NCBI GenBank assembly: GCA_002794735.1
Contig: NBAZ01000006.1
Span: forward strand, 496,001 to 560,000
Source: Pyrrhoderma lamaoense
Lineage: Eukaryota > Basidiomycota > Agaricomycetes > Hymenochaetales > Hymenochaetaceae
Direction: 5' to 3'
Length of the DNA stretch: 64,000 nucleotides
Under the pieces are notes generated by a model. The model saw only the letters and a program-made list of their open reading frames with translations. It did not search any database and was not told the DNA's origin. A program made the position numbers and the translations under genes. Shown in pieces: positions 1 to 13,617 of this stretch; within the stretch, counting starts at the first letter, position 1; every line of letters starts with the position of its first letter.

Positions 1-1656
1 AGCGAATTCAGAACAACGCGGTCTGAACTAAAATCATTAAACACATGCTGGTAATCAACACTCTGTGCAAATCTTCAGCTTACTTGAGTGATGTCGAGCT
101 ACTCATGACAATGCGGTGCTTGCGACAGCATCCGTAATGAGCGTCTAAACTTGTACTTGTGAAGATATTTTTGTTATCTCATCAATATCATAGGTCGTAC
201 CCTCCATCTTATGATCAATAGAAACATGCACAACAGCTCTCATGCAGCTCAAGCGTTGTCTACTTCATAGCACGGCGTATTTCCCATGTTCTGATACATG
301 CATTCCATAAATAATCTTTCTTGTAATTAGCCAAAGATTCCTGATTCCATACAACCAGCATACAACGTACATCATGACCTTTCGAAGAACACTCAATAGC
401 AGCCAGTCTGCGGGTTGGATCAGAAGCCTCATGCTATATGCATTACTCTCATGAATGATTCCCTTCCCTTCTCTCCTGCGTTACAAGGTATCCTATCAAA
501 ATCAAGTCCGTATTTAGGATAGTCCTCGATTCAATGACCATACAGGAGTCCAAAATTTCTGAATAACCCCAAAAGAAGCGACCAAAAGATCACTTCCATC
601 TGTGAGTTTGAGTCGGAGCTTGCGAGAGATGATAGGGAAACGCGTGTGCTATTCAAAGAGATTATGAGTCTCTTCTCTAAGCCGGATCTTCCGAGGAAAG
701 TAAAAACCATCAAAGATGGTGAAGATTTCTATGTTAAACACTAGGTTAATGAAAGTGTCTTGCCAGCAAGATCCTTGAGTTTCGAATTTATCTAGTATCG
801 ATGGTATCGAAGAAGAAATATAATGAAAATTGATAATGCATAAGTATCAAGACAAGATTGATGTTGGTTGTCTTCAACGTCAGATCTGCGCCTCGATCGA
901 GCCAGAGAGCCTTTCGTGTTGATTGTAGTTGCAATTGTAAACATAAGCACAGTATCTTGTGCGGTATCTGCAAGGACTCAGAGTGTAGCAAGCATAAGCA
1001 AGAAAAGTGACGACTCTGGGTGACTCGTATAATAATAATTTGGGACTCTGTGACAACTGATACCAACTATGTCACTTGGTTAGTATTCGGCGTGACACAT
1101 CACAGTTGTTACTTACTTACCAAACACTAATTTTATTCCGTCCCCCCGAACCATGTACACTATTATGAGACTTAGCTTAACGTGACCACTACCAATAGCT
1201 ATTAACTGGTCGATATGGCTATTTAACTTGATAAAACTAGGCTTAATACTATCATTGATAATATCAATGGTAATGAAAAAGCAACAAAACATCAACGCAT
1301 ATCAGCTGAGAGTAGCGACATTACCCCATTTGCTTAGCAATTGAGCTGTTGGAAGCTGATTAGAAGTGTTGTATCACATATGTAAGTTGTGCGTAAGCAA
1401 GTTAAGAAAAATCAATCCAGATTTCAGATTGTCACTGTTTCTGTGACAGAGATCATGGAATACACGTGATGTGACCAAACGCGATAGATTCAAAATTCTA
1501 ATTTGTGATCTGAGATTATAAAAGAAAATAATAATGTGGAAGAACCTTGTAAACTTCTTTGAGTAACTCTACGTTAAATAAAAGCTTTGATATGTAAATG
1601 TGATTCAAGTTACTAGTCTACGTACGAGGTTTCGTCCATAAAAAATGAATTCTCTA
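1..1656. repeat. Inter-gene spacer of the NWD tandem array (left-edge copy)
   Basis: No gene is supported here. The stretch resembles the other spacers of the array piece by piece. The first ~120 bases match the region just upstream of NWD-A (about 5810-5930), 380-720 matches about 6240-6560, and a block with CACGTGATGT near 1470 recurs in every spacer. Because the spacer lies upstream of a minus-strand gene, a further NWD copy probably starts just left of position 1. Short ORFs here are not conserved between spacers. Confidence 0.6.
1441..1499. repeat. Conserved spacer block with E-box-like CACGTG (copy 1)
   Basis: The block combines CTGTGACAGAGATCAT with ACACGTGATGT and an AT-rich continuation (GATAGATTCAAAATT). 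The same arrangement is found at about 7211, 7413, 13127 and, diverged, 18831. It lies 150-700 nt beyond the stop codon of the nearest NWD gene. CACGTG is a typical bHLH site; function here is unproven. Confidence 0.45.
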
Positions 1657-4600
1657 CTAATCGCGAACACGCAGAATCATGCAATATCCTAAGCTCTTCA
1701 TCAAACCTGGGATATCATCTGTAGGCTTACAAACATAACGACGCAAATCTTCAGGAATCCAAAATGCATGATCGTTTCCTTTAACCTTCACCCAGCCATC
1801 ATCTCCCATTTCCCACTCCGATTCTGACGTTCCTTGAGAAGGAGAAAACGATATGAATTGAGTATTTGTCGACGATTTCTTGGTAAACCCGTGTCTTTTG
1901 GAATTTGGAATTAGTTTGCCAACATCCCATATCTTGATAGTGTTGTCGGTCGAGCCTGAAACAACACGAGTGCCTTCAGGGGAAAAAGAAACAGAAATGA
2001 CGTATTTCGTGTGCCCTTCAAGGGTAGAAAGAAGCTTTCCATTCTTGGCATCCCATATTCTGATAGCACCATTGTCCGAACCTGTGACAACACGAGTGCT
2101 ATCAGGAGAGAAAGAGATGGAAAGGACCCGATCTGTGTAACCTTTAAGGACGGTAAGAAGCTTCCCATTCTTTGTATCCCAAATCCTGACAGTGTTATCA
2201 AACGATCCTGAGACAATGCGAGTACCATCAGGGGAGAAATAAACAGTAATAACACAATCTGTGTGCCCCTCGAGGGTAAAAAGAAGCTTTCCATTCTTAG
2301 CGTCCCATATTCTAATAGTTTTATCATCCGATCCTGAGGCAACGCGAGTACCATCATAAGAGAAAGAGATAGAATTGACGCAAGCTGTGTGCCCCTCAAG
2401 AGTGTAAAGATGCGTTCCGTTTTCGGCATTCCATATTCTTATAGTTTTATCGTCAGAGCCAGAAACAACACGAGTGCCATCAGGGGAGATAGAAACAGTA
2501 TTGATCCAATTCGTGTGCCCTCAAGGGTGAAAAGGGATCTTCCATTGTCAGCATCCCATATTCTGGCGGTCGTATCGAGTGAGCCTGAGATAACACGAGC
2601 ACCGTCAGAAGAGAAAGAAACTGAATTGACGCAATTCATGTGTCCTCTAAGGGTGTAAAGAAGCTTTCCACCCTTAGTGTCCCATATCCTGACAGTGTTA
2701 TCGAGCGAGCCTGAAACAGCACGAGTACCATCAGGGGAGAAAGAAACGGAAGTGAGGCAATCTGTGTGCCCTTCAAGGGTAGAAATAAGTTTCCCATTGT
2801 TGGCATCCCATATCCTGACAGTCCTATCGGCTGAGCATGAGACGATACGAGTACTATCAGGAGAGAAAGCCGCAGATATAGCATATCCCGTGTGCCCTAC
2901 TAAAGGCCGATGTCCAATCTCTTCGATCTTTAAAGGCGATATCACATTGCTCTGATAATGATCAACAACATCAGAACGCCCCTTTTCAATCTGCAGCATT
3001 GTCCGATATACTTGGACTGCGCACTGAGAGATGCACTCAGCATACTTCGTCACATTATCGTATACATCTTGTAAAAAGTTGGCCAGTCGCACATCATGAT
3101 CCTGATTTCTCATCAGCACCAAAACTCCGCCATCCTGGTATAAAAACTCACTGATATCCATGAAATCGCTTTAAGTAAAGCAGGTCCTACAGAATCATAT
3201 TCTCCCAACAAGCTCATCACCTCAATCCAAATCAGCAATTTCTCGTGTGCAAATTGTGAGAGCAATGTATGCGATTTCTTCGAGAACGGTGAGAGCGCTA
3301 ATGCATAAAACCATGATAAACAAGCCTCCCTTATAGAAAGGGGTATCTCCTTATCTAGTATATCATCTAAATACGGCATTTGCTTGTTTAAAACATGTAG
3401 ATATGTTTTCCCTGTAATAACACTATGCAAATTATTATTAAGTATATCCAAACGGCATACCACGTGTTTCTATATGTGGTCATTCATTAGTGAAATCTGA
3501 TACTTCAAAAATGAGAAGGTGCATACGTAGTCAAATTTTCTCTGATTGATAATCGCACTATTGTACAGGTGCAAGCTATAATCAACAATGCCGAATTCTC
3601 GGCGAATGTCTTCTAGTAACATCTTATTGATGGAACAAGCTCTTTCAGCCGTCCGTAAGGGATCTTCTTTCGGATATAGTTGCACATGGTGAACAGGATT
3701 CGAAGATGAAAGCAGTATGCGAGATATCTTCCGGTCCCACTCACTTGTGATCAGAAAACGGAAATTCCGTGGAAGCTTGGAGAAAAGTCCACTACTAAAG
3801 AGATCAAGAAAGGCATTCCTAGCTTCGGAGGATCCGTACTCAACCAATCCATCTAGAATGATGATCACTGGTCCGAGCATCGCTCGTGCGGAGTTTAGAA
3901 GAGGATGTAGTAACAGCTCCTTAAACTGTGTACCCATAGTCAAAATTTTGTGATAGGGCCGTGCATGGTTACTGATCTCGCTACCTATGATCGAATCGAA
4001 TGTCGAAAGTTGATAGGCGATCATTGGAATAATTGATTCGAGACTGATTGATTCATGGCGGAAGTATAGATATGCACCCAGTCTCTTGATACCTCTGAAA
4101 TATTCAGCAAGAGTGAGACTGAGAATACTCTTCCCACTACCAGGTGGTCCAAATAACCAGACGACGTTGCTGTCCGAGGTCGACATCAAGAGACTCGTAA
4201 TATTTGATATCACCTCAGCGCATGTACCCGGGGAACATCTTTTTCCATTATTAGATGTACAATATTCTAGAGGTCCTAATTGTCCCTTGATATCTTTATA
4301 GTTACTGATAAGATTGTATATCGCGTTTAGAACTGAAATACTTACATATGATATCGATTTGCTTCGATATACGTGCAACAACAAGAGCTGTATTCGTTGC
4401 CATAGCCGTATTTAATCGATTTTGTAACTTTTTTAAGACACCTTGAAATGATTTGATCTTCTCATAGCTCTCAATGAGTGTCATCCGCTCTGAATACATA
4501 GTCAAATTACTGTAGGTCTAAAAAAGAAAAGAGAAGTGCATACCAAAGAATCCATGACCCATGTACTCCCGAACAAAAGTACAGCATTCCGTTATTTGCT

Positions 4601-5671
4601 GAAGTATCTGAATGACAACAATCTCGAGACCCTTAAATTTTTCTTTTATGCCATTAATTTCTAGTACACAGTCCACAGTGAACGTCATCACGTCTATGAG
4701 GCCAACTACTTCCGCATCTGCTTTCAGTTGCCTTGACACGGCCTGGTACCAAGATAAGTATCATATATGGTGCATATCTATCAGATTATTCACCTCAAAG
4801 AAACTCTTTGCAATTCGCCAAGCAGCGTCTGAGTATGGGTGAACCTGATGATACAGTTTAACCTTCGTTTAGATTGCCAAATTAGAATGACGCACTTCCG
4901 ATAACCTGTCCACAACTTTTACAAACGTGCCCAGTTTCATTACAAGATGACCTATTGATACGTACAAGTCGCTCTGTTCAGCAACTAGTGACGAAATGTC
5001 TCCTGTCACTTCAATGAGACGAGATGATGGTCTCGCGTTACGAGCAACAACTTCTGATGTCTTTTCAATTAATGCCTTGTAGTCGAAAGGAGCACAATGG
5101 ATAGTGATTTTCCCTGGGCTTGGGAAAGAAGTAGCCACCAGATCAAGCGACACTGTGAGAATGGCAGTTAGCAACTATCATTGAGAGACCTATTTGATAC
5201 ATACCCTTTCCATCCATCGTTTTCAATCGGAGATCTTCGAGGGTAATCTCCAACTGACCGATAGTTGTGTCAACCTGGCTGACCGAATCATGCATAACCA
5301 CAATTCTAAGGACTGTTCCGTTATTCGATTGGTATCTAAAAGTGATGTATTAGGCATTATTCTAGTGGTGGTAGAGATACATACGGCCTGACTACTAATT
5401 GCTTCTCGCCAAATGAAGGTGACAGACTCTTCTTGACCGTAGACGTCCTAGCCTTCTCCTTCCCATATTCCAATATCACATACAAGCTAGGAGTCTTCTG
5501 TCGGCTGCGCCTTATTTTCTTCCAGTGATCGTCAATGATAGATACTTCTTGCACTGTAAGGACGAGTCTGATGAGAATAGCATGATATATAGTAGTAGGG
5601 GCTAACATACCTTGTATGAAGTAATCTAGCCTAAGGAGCACGTTTTTATCTATGTGTTCTAGCTGTGACAT
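1657..5671 (-). CDS. NWD-A: C2-NACHT-WD40 NLR-like protein (one apparent frameshift)
   Basis: STAND/NLR-like protein; relatives in fungi act in non-self recognition and cell death, but the ligand here is unknown. The start is the ATG at 5669-5671, followed by an intron. A C2-like domain spans two exons (about 5560-5395 and 5365-5210; LYVILEYGKEKART, then DTTIGQLEITLEDL). A helical region (about 5170-4340) holds TECCTFVREYMG. The NACHT exon (about 4320-3520) has Walker A GPPGSGKS and a Walker B reading VIIILDGLVEYG, where V replaces the usual second acid. A helical linker (3450-3180) leads to eight WD40 repeats of ~42 aa (2910-1920) and a tail with WIPEDLRRYVC. The frame breaks in repeat 4 at 2518-2520, where one base is missing from a C run; it is open before and after, to the stop at 1657-1659. 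Roughly ten exons. The long plus-strand ORFs here are antisense shadows. Confidence 0.85.
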
Positions 5672-5738
5672 GATGGTTTTTCAGGTAAGCTTGAGATGGG
5701 ATCTAAGCCTGAGTTGCCTCTTTGCCCTAAAGGCTTAA

Positions 5739-5753
5739 GTATATAACCCTTTG
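5739..5753 (-). promoter_or_regulatory. TATA-like core promoter element of NWD-A
   Basis: On the minus strand this reads AAAGGGTTATATAC, about 70 nt upstream of the ATG. The same AAAGGG-plus-TATA-like motif sits 48-70 nt upstream of NWD-B and NWD-D, and a diverged form precedes NWD-C. Its role as a promoter is inferred from position and conservation. Confidence 0.45.
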
Positions 5754-7210
5754 GTCTTTGTTCAAGTTTATAAATCGATCACTTCCATGCCACTGAATAG
5801 AAGAGTGGAGTAAGCGACGAATTTGGAACAGCAGCGGTCTAAACCAAAATCAATAAACACATGCATTCTGATTCAACACTCTTGTCACGGCCCTTTCAAC
5901 TGATCAGCTTGAAGTTATGTGAGTGAACTAATAAAAACTACTATGCATGTTAGTTACAGTGATGTCCTTGTGATAGTGTCTGTAATGAGCGCCGAAACTC
6001 ATTATGATCAACATATTCTGTTATCTTATCCATATCTGGTCGTACCCAGAACCTTGGGGTCATCAGATGTCAGCACTACGCCTAACTCGTGGTTCGAACA
6101 TCGTCCACTTGCCATCAAGTATTGCGTAATCGTCACATTCCAACACATAATTTCCAAAAATAATCCAATTATCATTTGGTCAGAGATTCCCGGTTTCGTA
6201 TTTTTAGTCTGTAACGTACAACATGTTCTTTCGAAGAGCCCTCAATAGCACCCAGTCTTCGGGCTGGATCAATTGCCTCAAGTTGAGTGCATTGTTCCCC
6301 CTTCTCTCCATTACAAGGTAGTCCTATCAGACTCAGATCCGTTTTTAGAATAGTCATCAATCCGATGATCAGATAGGAGACTCTAATCCGAGCACCCGTA
6401 GAATAAGTAATCAAAGGAACACAGTTGTTATTATTATTCGAAGCTCGAGAGATATGATAGAAGAACCCTCAAGTCATTCAAAGAGTCAGATTTTATGTGC
6501 TTCTTCTCTATATCGGATCTTCCGAGGGGAGAAAACGCTATTAAAGTTGGTGAAGATTCCCTTAGTGTTCGTGTGCGAGATGAGCTGGCACGATGCCATC
6601 AGAATGATACCAATGAGAATTCCATTACTTGAGCGTCAAGACAATATTTAATACGGTCTTCGTGCAACAGATATGCCTAAAAGAGGACTCCTTGGCGTTG
6701 ACTATAGTTGCAAGTGTAAACGTATATATAGCATTCTGCATATGCAGGGTTCAATCAAGCATAAGTGAGATAAGTGAAATATCCAGATGACTAATATAAT
6801 CGGGGACAATTTGAAAATTGAAACCAATTTATCACCATTTGTTTGTATAAGTAGTATTCAGAGTGACACATAACACTTGATACGTACTTATCAAACACTA
6901 AGTTTATTCCATATCTCCGTGCCCCATACACTTTTGTAACGGTCGATATTAATAACCGTCGGCTGGTCGTTATGCTGATCAGCATTATCAACCATTAGAA
7001 CTCGGTTTATTACCTATTGCGTTGGCGATATCTGTGATAACAGAAAAAAACATCGATACAAGTCAGCTAAGAGTAGTTTATCCACTCTTTTGATCCAGAT
7101 CACATATTTATGAAAGCTAGGTGTAAGTATGAAATTATATATGCAAGTTATGCGTCGCAAGTCATGAAAATTTAATACAGGCTAGTTGAAGATCCAGTCA
7201 GTCACTGTCA

Positions 7211-7243
7211 CTGTGACAGAGATCATACAACGCACGTGATGTT
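7211..7243. repeat. Conserved spacer block (copy 2)
   Basis: Shows CTGTGACAGAGATCAT followed by GCACGTGATGTTA. It is the first of two copies in this spacer. Confidence 0.4.
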
Positions 7244-7412
7244 AGTAGTAGCTTTCGGCTACATGCTGATTTGGCAGCTTCAAGTAACGTAGTCGGCCTC
7301 AGAAACTGCTTATGTGCACATCGCTTTTGATAGCAAACCTTTTGAAAAACGAAGCAAAAGTGAGGAAAAAGATATACAAGGATTCTTGAAGGAAAACTTG
7401 GATTGCAACGAA

Positions 7413-7463
7413 AGTCACGAGATACACGTGATGTTATTATTCGCGATAAATTCAAAATTGTGG
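7413..7463. repeat. Conserved spacer block (copy 3)
   Basis: Shows AGATACACGTGATGTTA and a following TTCGCGATAAATTC, very close to copy 4. The upstream GTGACAG part is missing. Confidence 0.4.
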
Positions 7464-7937
7464 GAACTTCACAAATCTTGCCCCTGATGATAAGAAAGTT
7501 GTCTTTTATGAGAATATAATTCGAAATTAAATAATATAGAATCTTGTTAAATGCAATACAAAGCACTAAGACCAAAAGAAAATATGGACTTGTTCAATAA
7601 GATAATAACAAGAGATTATTAGTGTACCTGTCTTACTTATCAAACACATACTTACTTTTGAAACAAGTATGTAAGCATCAACAAGGTATCGACTCATATC
7701 CAGATGTATCAACGTGTCAAGAGAAAGCAGAATCAGCATACACATTTCACACAATAATGACCTTTGCTCAGATGCTAAGCTAATCCCGAACTCACCTATC
7801 GTGAGCAGAAAATAAATAATATGAAGAGCCTTCATAGGGTTCTGTAATAATAAGACGTTAAAAAGAGATTTGTATATATACGTGCTTCACAGTTTAGGTA
7901 CATGCAAGGATGCGTTTATAAACAAATAAATGCTCTA

Positions 7938-10900
7938 TTAATCGCGAACACGCAGAACCATGCAATATCCTGATCTTTTCACCAAACTAGTGATATCATC
8001 CGTAGGCTTACAAACATGAGGACGTAAATATTCAGGAATCCAAAATGCATGATCGTTCCCTTTAACCTGTACCCAGCCATCATCTCCCAATTTCCACTCT
8101 GATTCCGATATTCCTTGAGAAGAGGGATCTGATATGAATTGAGTATTAGTTAACGATTGTTTAGTGAGCCTGTGTTCTTCGGAAGGTGGATTTCGCCTGT
8201 CAACATCCCATATACTGACGGTCTTATCTCCTGAGCCTGAAACAACGCGAGTGTCATCGAGAGAGAAAGTTATAGATGTAGCCCAATTTCTACGTCCTTC
8301 AAGGGAGAAAAGAAGCTTTCCATTCTTAGCGTTCCATATCTTTACAATGCTATCTTCCGATCCTGAGACAACACGAGTACCAATGGGAGAAAAAGAGACA
8401 GAGTTGACGCAATCCGTGTGCCTACAAGGGTAAAAAGAAGAAGAAGTCTATTATTGGTATCCCATATCCTAACCGTCCTATCTCCCGATCCGGAGATGAT
8501 ACGAGTTCCATCATGAGAGAAAGAGCAGATTTGACGCGATCTGTGTTCACTACAAGACTGAAAAGATACTGACCATTCACAGAATTCCATATTCTGATGG
8601 TATTACCGTCGGAGACTGAGACAGTGCGAGGATAAGCGGGAGACAAAAAAACGGAAGTGACGCGATCTATGCGCCCTTTAAGAGTGGAAAGAATTATTAC
8701 ATTCTTAGCAATCCATATCCTGACGGTCTTATAGTCCGAGCCTGACACACCACGTGTACCATCAAGAGGAAAGAGTGCCCTACTAAAGACAGATGCCCAA
8801 TCTCTTCGATCTCCAGAGGCGATATGACATTGCTCTGATAATGATCCGCAACAGCAGAATGCCCCATTTCAATCTGCAGCATTGTCCGATATACTTGGAC
8901 TGCGCACTGAGAAATGCACTCAGCATATTTTGTCATATTATCGTATGCATCTTGTAAAAAGATGACCAGTCGCCCATCATGATTCTAATTTCTCGTCAGC
9001 ATGGACTCTTTGTCATCCTAGAATAAACACTTACTGATATCCATGAAATTGCTTTAAGTAAAGCAGGTCCTACCGAGCTGTATTCTCCTATTAAGCTCAT
9101 CACCTCAATCCAAATCAGCAGTTTCTCGTAAGCAAATTGTGAGAGCAAAGTATGCAATTTTTTCGAGAACTGTGAGAGCGCTAATGCACAAGACCATGAT
9201 AAGCAAGCCTCCCTCATAGATGGTAGTATCTCTTTGTCAAGTATAACATCTAAATCAGGGATTTTCTCGTTTAGGGCATGCATACTTTTTCTGGATGCAA
9301 TAATGCTCTTCAAATCTGCATTCAATGTTTCGAGATGCCATGCTATATATTTCTATTATCTATAATTAGCGGGGTCCATTGCATCAACTTTCAGAAGACA
9401 CGTACGTAATCAAGCTGAGGGAGGCCGTTTTGATGGCTAGTAGGGCTCTCGTAGAAATGCAGGTTATAATTACATTCTATATCTCCAAACAGCGTCTTGA
9501 GCAAGTTAATTTCATTAGCTATATGCGAAGCGGCATTCGTGCTATCCCCTGCTGAATATAGATGAACATGATGAACAGAGTTTGGCGATGAGAGCAATGA
9601 ACAAGATATATCCCTATCCCATTGGCTAGTAATCAGAAATCGGAAGTTTCTAGGAAGCTTGGAGAAAAGTCCACTGCTGAAAATCCTAAGAAAGTCCTCC
9701 TAGATTCAATTGGTCCACAACCATCCACTCCATCTAGGATGATGATCACTGGCCCACGCATAGCCTGTGCTGCTTCAGTAAGAGGCTGTAGTAACAGCTC
9801 CTTGAACTGCGTTTCTATAAGCAATCCTTTGTGATAGGGCTGTGCACAGTCACTGAGATTACTCCCTATAGTCGAGTCAAAGGAAGCAAGCTGGTATGCG
9901 ATTGTCGGGATGATCGATTCAGGACTAGGTTCTGTTTCATGACGGAAGTGTAGATATGCACCCAGTCTCTTGGTCCCTCTGAAATGTTCAGCAAGTGCAT
10001 GGCTGAGCATACTCTTTCCACATCCAGATGGTCCGAATAACCAGATAATATTGCTGTCTGTAGTCAACACTAATAGATCCTAATATTTGATATCACCTCT
10101 GTGCATGTCCCGGGCACACCTCTTAATGTTTTGATGTATAATACTCTTTAGGTTCTAATTGTCCCTTAATATCTTTATAGTTGTTGAGATGTGCGTATAT
10201 CGCATTCAGGAATGAGATACTCACATATGATATCAATTTTCTTCGACATACGCGCAACAACAAGAGCTGTATTCGTCACCATAGACATGTTTAATCGATT
10301 TTTCAACGTTCCTAAGACATCTCGAAATGATTTGATCTTCTCATAGCTTTCGATCAGCGTCATCCGCTCTGAGTATATTATCAAATCATTGTAGGGCTAA
10401 GGGGTGAAAATAGAAGTACGTACCAAAGAATCCATGACCCATGTACTCCCGGATAAAAGTACAGCATTCCGTAATTTGCTGAAGTATCTGGATGATAACA
10501 AGCTCGAGGCGCTCAAATTTGTCCTTCACACCATTAATTTCTAGTACACAATCCACAGTGAACGACATGTCATCTACGAGGTCAACCACTTCTGCATCTG
10601 CTTTCAGTTGCTTTGACACGGCCTGGTACCAGTATAAGTAGTATAATTTAGTACATTTCTATCGATCTACTCACATCGAAGAAACTCTTTGCAATCTGCC
10701 AAGCAGCGTCTGAGTATGGGTGAATCTGATATTGCTGTTCAATCTTCATTCAGTTCGCAGATTTAATAATGACACACTTCCGATAACCTGTCCACGACGT
10801 TTCACAAACGTGCCCAGCTTCATTACAAGATTGCCTATCGATATATACAAGTCGCTCTGTTCAGCAACTAGCGACGAAATGTCTCCTGTCACTTCAATGA

Positions 10901-11548
10901 GATGAGATGTTGTAATTGCGTTGCGATCAACTTCTTCTCCCGTCCTTGCAACTATTGCCTTATAATCAAGAGGCTCACAGTGGATGTTAATCGTCCCCGG
11001 ACTTGGACAATAAGAGGATTTCAGGTCAAGCGACACTGAAATCAGTTAGCACGTATTAATGGATAACTTTATGAATGCAAACCTTTCCCGTCTATCGTTT
11101 TCAATCGCAGATCCTCAAGAGTAATCTCCACTTTACCGATGGTTGTGTCAACCTGGCTAATCGAATCATGCATGACCACGATTTTGATAATTGTTCCGTT
11201 ATCCGGTGGTGATCTAGAGGTGACGCATTAAGTAATGTTATGACAGTAGTGGGGATGCTTACGGTCTGACTACTAATTGCTTGTCATCAAAGTTAGGTGA
11301 AAAACTGTTATTAACCGTCCTCGTCTTGACCTTCTCCTTCCCATATTTCAATGTCACGTACAAGCTCGGAGCTCCCCGTAAACTGAGCCTTGTTTTCTTC
11401 CAATAGCCTTCACTAATAGATACTTTTTGTACTGCAGATTGTCGATTTGTAAATACAATATAGTATATAGTAGTAGGAACAAACATACCTTGTATGAAGT
11501 AATCTGGCCTAAGGCCATAGGTTCATATACTTGCTCTAGCTGCGACAT
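7938..11548 (-). pseudogene. NWD-B: degenerate C2-NACHT-WD40 paralogue
   Basis: Same layout as NWD-A with the ATG at 11546-11548: C2-like exons (about 11440-11270 and 11220-11090), helical region with TECCTFIREYMG (10620-10390), NACHT exon (10110-9400) with Walker A GPSGCGKS and a Walker B reading LDGVDGCG, helical linker (9330-9040), about five WD40 repeats (8790-8180) and the tail (WIPEYLR). Three breaks are one-base losses in homopolymers (10079-10080, 9680-9683, 8421-8422) and may be sequencing errors. Two others are not. About 4 nt are missing in the third WD repeat near 8530. In the first WD repeat (8766-8781) a segment between VGH and the DGTR strand is deleted. The repeats are also the most diverged of the four copies (GRID and VVNT in place of GHT). 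It is probably a decaying copy. Confidence 0.65.
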
Positions 11549-11610
11549 TAGGATTTGCCAGGTGAGACTTGAAAAGGCGGTCTGAGTCTGAGTTGCTTTC
11601 TTGTCTTTAG

Positions 11611-11625
11611 TTATTTATCCCTTTG
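11611..11625 (-). promoter_or_regulatory. TATA-like core promoter element of NWD-B
   Basis: The minus strand reads AAAGGGATAAATAA about 65 nt upstream of the NWD-B ATG, matching the element of NWD-D almost exactly. Confidence 0.45.
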
Positions 11626-13126
11626 CTCTGAGTTATAACTCTTCAATTGGATAATTATGTGTCACTAAATGGATGAGTTACTCATAGTGGAGTAAGAAAC
11701 AACAGTCTTAATCGGGATTAATAGGTACATACTTGGTAATTCAGCACTTATGTTGCATCCCTCTTAGCTTGAAGTTACGTGTGAGATACAAAAGTTAGCA
11801 CACGAATAACAGTGAGGCACCTGTGATAGCATCAGTAATGAGCACCTAAGCTCATGCTTGTGACGGTATCTTTATCATCTCACCTAAATCCAGTCATACA
11901 CTTTATCTTAGGGCCATCGAATACAGCATAACACCTTACATGTGGTTCAGGAATTATTCACTTTCTATCTGAGCACTGTGCAATCATCACATTCCGACAC
12001 GGGATTTCCAACGAGAATCTACCTTTCAAGGAAGAGTAATCTTTATATTCCCTGCTTCACATAATTAATATACAACATACATCACAACATCTTCTTGAAA
12101 TTTCCTCAATATCAAATGGTCTGCAAGTTGGATCGGGTGCCTCATGTTGAATGCATTGTCCTCATGGAAGCTTCTCCTCGTTAGTCCTTAAAATCTGAAT
12201 CTACAATTCTTAATCTATTGACCAGATAAGGATCTATAATACCGTATAACCTTAGAATAAGTGGCCAAAAGCACATTTATTTTGTAAATTTGAGTTGGAG
12301 CTTGATAAAGATAATAAGAAAACCCTTAACCATTCGAAGAGACAGATTTCATGTGCTTTTCTCCTGTGCCGGCCTTCCGAGGAAGCAAATGCCATCGAAT
12401 TTATTGGATATGTCCACTTTTTTCACTATGATACTATCCCCCTTACATGGCAATGATTTTTCAGCAAGACCTGAGAGTTCCGTGCATGAATTGAGCTAGG
12501 GTCGGTGCCATCGAGGAAAAAGCAAACAGAAATTGACGATGCTTCAAGACAAGATTTGATACTATCTTCTTTGGCGATCAATCCACGTTACTATTGGTAT
12601 AGAGGAGCTTTTCTTGTTTATAAAGCTACAAGTACTATGTGTAAATATAGCGTCTTGCACAGTATCTGCAAAGGTTCAAAGTGTGCGCAGGCCTAGTGAG
12701 AAAAATGATGTGTCACCAATGGACTAGTGTCTTATTGGGATAGTGTGACAACTAATACTGTTAATGTCACAAGTTATCAAATATTCGGCATGACACGTCT
12801 TAGGTTATACTACGTACTTAACGCCAATTTAATACTGTCCTCCAAATTACACACATAACTATGAGAATTGGACTTAGTGACAACCATCGAATCTAGCTGC
12901 TAGCTGATCAATATGTTTCTTCGTACTATCAATCGTTAGAATCTTGCTTGATACTTCTCGTGTTGATATCACCTTGATTATGAAATGTTTACACATGGAA
13001 GCCGAGAATAATGGCATCTCCTCACTATATGAGCATATAAGAAGTATCACAAAGAAGTATAAGTACTTAGTTATATATGTACGTTTTGCGTGCACAAGCA
13101 CATTATACAGGCTAAGAGGAGACTCT

Positions 13127-13180
13127 GACTGTGACAGGGATCATGAGATACACGTGATGTTACTATTCGCGACAAATTTG
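13127..13180. repeat. Conserved spacer block (copy 4)
   Basis: Shows CTGTGACAGGGATCAT, then AGATACACGTGATGTTAC and ATTCGCGACAAATT, the most complete form of the block. Confidence 0.45.
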
Positions 13181-13617
13181 AAGTCAGAATTGTGATAACT
13201 CCATAGATAATGCCCATGACGATAAAGAAACTAGCTCATTGATCTATATAATTATCTGCTTGAGCACGATACAAAATACTCCAGATTGAACGAAACATGG
13301 AACCGCTTCTGATAAGATATGAAGGATCCTTACTGTACCATATCCTGTCCCATCTGCCACGATCATCACCACTTTTTAAGAGGTCGTATATACATTAGTA
13401 ATTTTATTCGAGATTCGTTCTGATTTTAGAAAAAGTCCTGTCACTTCTAGTAGCCCTTTCTAAGCACTAAACACATCTCGGGAGCAAAAATATATAATAG
13501 GGAAATTCTCATTAGAAAACTTGAATTAACGTGACTCCAAAAGGTGCTTTAATATAAGAGATTGCTTCATGAATATAGGCACGTATACAAGGATGGGTAT
13601 CTAAGCACATATTAGCA

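Larger units (their letters stand above)
5672..7937. repeat. Spacer between NWD-A and NWD-B
   Basis: No gene is supported. The sequence is related along much of its length to 1-1656 and 11549-13617. It carries the conserved CACGTGATGT block twice (about 7211-7243 and 7413-7463), where other spacers have it once, so this spacer has an internal duplication. The ORFs at 7198-7835 on the minus strand overlap these blocks, are not preserved in the other spacers, and look like chance. Confidence 0.5.
11549..13617. repeat. Spacer between NWD-B and NWD-C
   Basis: No gene is supported. It is collinear with the other spacers: promoter-side similarity near 11610-11800, a middle segment at 12100-12480 matching 6240-6560, and the CACGTGATGT block at about 13127-13180. 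A chance ORF runs through part of it on the minus strand. Confidence 0.5.

Noticed and set aside
531..1295. Three small minus-strand ORFs in the left spacer
   Set aside because: Not conserved in the homologous parts of the other spacers and without recognisable content.
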